Of a stretch of 45,390 bases of DNA, positions 42,944-45,390 are shown in pieces. Numbering within the stretch: the stretch's first letter is position 1; the number at the start of each line of letters is the position of its first letter. A model generated the notes under the pieces. It was not told the origin of the DNA, ran no database searches, and saw only the letters and a list, made by a program, of their open reading frames with translations. This stretch comes from Setomelanomma holmii (taxonomy: Eukaryota > Ascomycota > Dothideomycetes > Pleosporales > Phaeosphaeriaceae), in the NCBI GenBank assembly GCA_010015745.1, contig ML978322.1:1-45390 (forward strand). The letters are read 5' to 3'. Made by a program: the position numbers and the translations under genes.

Positions 42944-44654
42944 TGTACCACTGCAGAACTTGTTTCCTCAGACCAACTTCTGCAAAGCGATGGAGGATGA
43001 ACGAACAGACACGAAAGCTGCGGTTGGTTATGTACTATACAGAGCTCAATTCTTCTGACATTAGATACAAGCATAAGGGATCGGCTTGCTACCCTGCCCT
43101 CCCTCAGACGAATGCCAGAGGAATTGGTCTGCGTTGCACAATCTCGCTTGGACCACTAGCATCATGGCCATGGCTTGCTGTGTCGCTACTTCCGATTGAG
43201 GATCAGGTGTCAGAAGAGCTAGAGCCCACACTCAAACCTGAAAAGTCCGATAAAGCAATTGCCGCGACAATCGATCACGGCAGGCAAGTCAGTCATGTGA
43301 TTTTCGCCTCGATCGCCTCAACGGTTATGTGCACGCTCGGAGAAGGTATGTATGTTTTTCAGACGCGGGATGCAACATGATCAGTATTACGGCGCAACTT
43401 GAGTAGAAGGCGCGGCACCCGGCCGCTGTAATGCCTCCTTGAGAAGCGAAGCTAGCTTCATGCAGTCTTTGTGGATGCATTAAACGGGACAGTTTCGGGC
43501 CTTCAGCCGCTCTGATCGACCCGCCATGCTACTGATCTTTTCCCATAATAGGCTGGCAACGAGGATGGATTTAGATTGGTTGAGGTCTCGTTATCATGAA
43601 AATCACAAACGTTGACCAGTGCTTTTTCAGACCGATTAAGCACCTCAATACGCCGTGTAAGAACAAGCTTTTCGCTGGGCCTGGCACACTGTCACTCATT
43701 ACAATAATCAGAATCAAACGGCCTACAATTTGCGTTCAAGGAACAGTGCGCATACTCTGTATTCAGTCAGCCCATAGTATAGCAGTGCCGGCATCAGAGA
43801 CTGCTAAATGTGCTTTCAAGCTTTCCATAGTCGTCAAGCATTATCGCGATGTTCGTGGAATGTTTGTGCAGGATATCAGGCGCGTTGTCTTTCGCCGTGC
43901 AAAGCGATACCCCGAAGATGTAATGCATCGTTTTGATATTGAATTTGACCATGTCTCCGTGTCGTAGAGCAACAATTGATTTGACACTGTACGACATGCT
44001 GCCCAAGTTCGTGACTAAGCACACTGAGATATGGGACAGAGGCGATCAGCGGTTCGTTATGTAGCGATATAATCCGGAGAATGGCATGGAACTCTAAAGC
44101 TTAGATGTGCCGTCACATCTTACCTCAAGAACATTGGTATCCATTTCATGTTGTCGCTTCAAGCCGAGATGCTTCAAACCCAGCAGCCACAAGTCCCTAC
44201 TGGGCAGTATTAACCGTCTGAGACACAACTCGAAAGTCTTAGTTCAGTCGCGGTTGACGCATTTCAAGCCCGACATTCGATAGATGATAAAGTGAGGAGG
44301 GACGTCGAGGAGGATGGGGCCCCCGTACGGGCCGCGCATGTGCCTCGCCGGGCTCTCTTCTGCATAGGCGCAGTCTAGCCTTGCCGGATATATGCATGGT
44401 TTGATGGAGTCATTGCATAAATCTTCAGCTGGGCCCAGTGTCGAATCGAGTCGAAGATTGCTCGCTTCATATGAGAAGAACCTCGGATGGGATCACCTGG
44501 AACGCTAGATTTGACTGTCGCATTCGCGCGCGCTCCCTGTCACATTCGCCAATGCGGAGAGACATTGTTTTCCCATCCGGCGGGAACATCGCCGAGTTGT
44601 TTAATGTTAGCTGCTCGTCATCGAATGTAATGTTTGTACTAAATAACATTTCAA
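42944..44654. other. No supported gene; several open frames
   Basis: A 127-codon plus-strand ATG frame (42997-43380) starts only 53 bp from the start codon of the seven-helix gene and contains LASWPWLAVSLLPIEDQ; it may be chance. Frames at 43596-43967 (plus) and 43794-44024 (minus) overlap each other without motifs. Confidence 0.3.
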
Positions 44655-45029
44655 GCCTGCATGCTGAAAGGCTGCACATGCACGCACACGAGGCGGCTCC
44701 GCGAACGACGCACGCATGTCTCTCGAAAGCATGCGTTATACGCCATTTGCTGTTGCGAGAAGCCTGTGCAACTAGGGCCCATCGTATCAAACGCGCTACA
44801 CTAGACTAAGTATTCATCGTTTACGCCATGTTGGGAACCGGTAATTGTCCCGCGTAATGTCTTCTTTGGGTAGGACATGCCGGGCGTAACGCTTTGCTTG
44901 AACGTCGAAGTAAAGCTTTCGCTTATGCGCCGGTATGCCAAGGTTCGTGGCGTATGCCATGGTTAGCACTACTAGAGCTAGCTGCCCCCGCCTGCACTAG
45001 CGGTCGTGCGTGTCGAAACACAACCATGT
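44655..45029 (-). repeat. Right arm of inverted repeat IR-B
   Basis: Reverse complement of 34308-34628 with substitutions and about 54 bp of extra sequence, mostly around 44870-44930. It ends AAACACAACCATGT. The two arms enclose a 10.0-kb interval with the bZIP, Zn2Cys6 and seven-helix genes. Confidence 0.85.
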
Positions 45030-45240
45030 AAAGTGTCGTCAAGGTAAAGTTTCTCGCTAGCGACTAATCAGCAGATGCGCACAGCTCACCTATGTCGTAA
45101 GCGGCTCATTGCAAACTAATTCGACTTAGTCTTAGTCCTATAGATGAACCCTGACATGTCTGCAAGCGAAAGTGCATTGACAGTTCAGGACGGCCGCATG
45201 TCCGTGCTTATGCTGAACCAATCAGCTTATCCCTATCGCT

Positions 45241-45388
45241 GCCGCGCACATTGTCGGTCTCCAACGTAGCTGTCGCAGCCGCCCATATTGTCGGGCTCCA
45301 TCGCAGCTGTCGCAGCCGCACACATTGTCGGTCTCCATCACAGCTGGCGCAGCCGCACACATTGTCGGTCTCCACCGCAGCTGTCGCA
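45241..45388 (+). repeat. 37-bp minisatellite, four units and continuing
   Basis: Four successive 37-bp units (45241-45277, 45278-45314, 45315-45351, 45352-45388), each beginning GCCGC and containing CATTGTCGG or CATATTGTCGGG and GCTG-CGCA, with a few substitutions between units. The next unit starts at the window edge, so the array continues. The unit length is not a multiple of three, so it is unlikely to encode a repeat protein. Confidence 0.95.
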
Positions 45389-45390
45389 GC

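Noticed and set aside
42997..43380. 127-codon gene divergent from the seven-helix gene
   Set aside because: Only 53 bp would separate the two start codons and the frame has no recognised domain; kept only as a remark.
34308..45029. A Starship or other giant element
   Set aside because: No tyrosine-recombinase captain gene is visible, and the boundaries are long inverted repeats, unlike the short direct repeats expected.
45241..45390. Telomeric or CRISPR-like repeat
   Set aside because: Units are contiguous 37-bp tandem copies without spacers and do not contain TTAGGG.

Overview
The window looks like nuclear DNA of a filamentous ascomycete (Pezizomycotina). A Dothideomycete is my best guess, but that is not provable from here. 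The evidence is short (about 45-60 nt) introns with GTRNGT-type donors and CTRAC-like branch points, two Zn2Cys6 plus fungal_trans transcription factors (one decayed), a fungal two-SANT Myb protein, a fungal-style bZIP protein, a hAT transposase relic and long gene-poor stretches full of diverged repeats. A 165-base run of N next to an (ATAC)n microsatellite shows that this is a scaffolded assembly.

Layout. Positions 1-12,660 are gene-poor: fragments of small one-helix membrane peptides at the left edge, a broken GNAT acetyltransferase (about 4,768-5,434) inside a wide inverted repeat, and a three-exon gene (7,244-8,358) that keeps a good promoter and introns but has no visible start codon. 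Its N-terminus resembles a HeLo-type domain. Next come an intact Myb/SANT gene (12,663-14,123), the N gap, and a small two-exon gene of unknown function (15,942-16,532, minus). Positions 17,363-23,130 hold two decayed genes on the minus strand, a Zn2Cys6 regulator and an unknown fungal gene, with a 42-bp perfect inverted repeat between them. Positions 24,261-31,011 are repeat-rich: a gag-like relic and two 1,089-bp direct repeats that bracket a three-exon GNAT gene (27,205-28,277).

Positions 31,952-34,329 carry a small gene of unknown function and a truncated hAT transposase with a spliced acidic tail, followed by an uncharacterised reading frame. From 34,308 to 45,029 lies a 10.7-kb interval bounded by diverged inverted repeats of about 320-375 bp. 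It contains a bZIP gene, a large convergent Zn2Cys6 regulator gene and a four-exon gene for a likely seven-helix membrane protein. The window ends inside a 37-bp minisatellite.

No biosynthetic, secretion or defence cluster is evident. The intact genes are mostly regulators (Myb, bZIP, Zn2Cys6), a GNAT enzyme and a possible receptor, set in decaying repeat-rich DNA. The strongest items for follow-up are the bZIP intron whose splice sites lie in a 12-bp direct duplication, the CAGTAG acceptor in the GNAT gene that can switch between a stop and a 116-residue extension, the 42-bp hairpin, the start-less HeLo-like gene, and the inverted-repeat-bounded interval. All functional statements rest on reading motifs by eye; no database search was possible.
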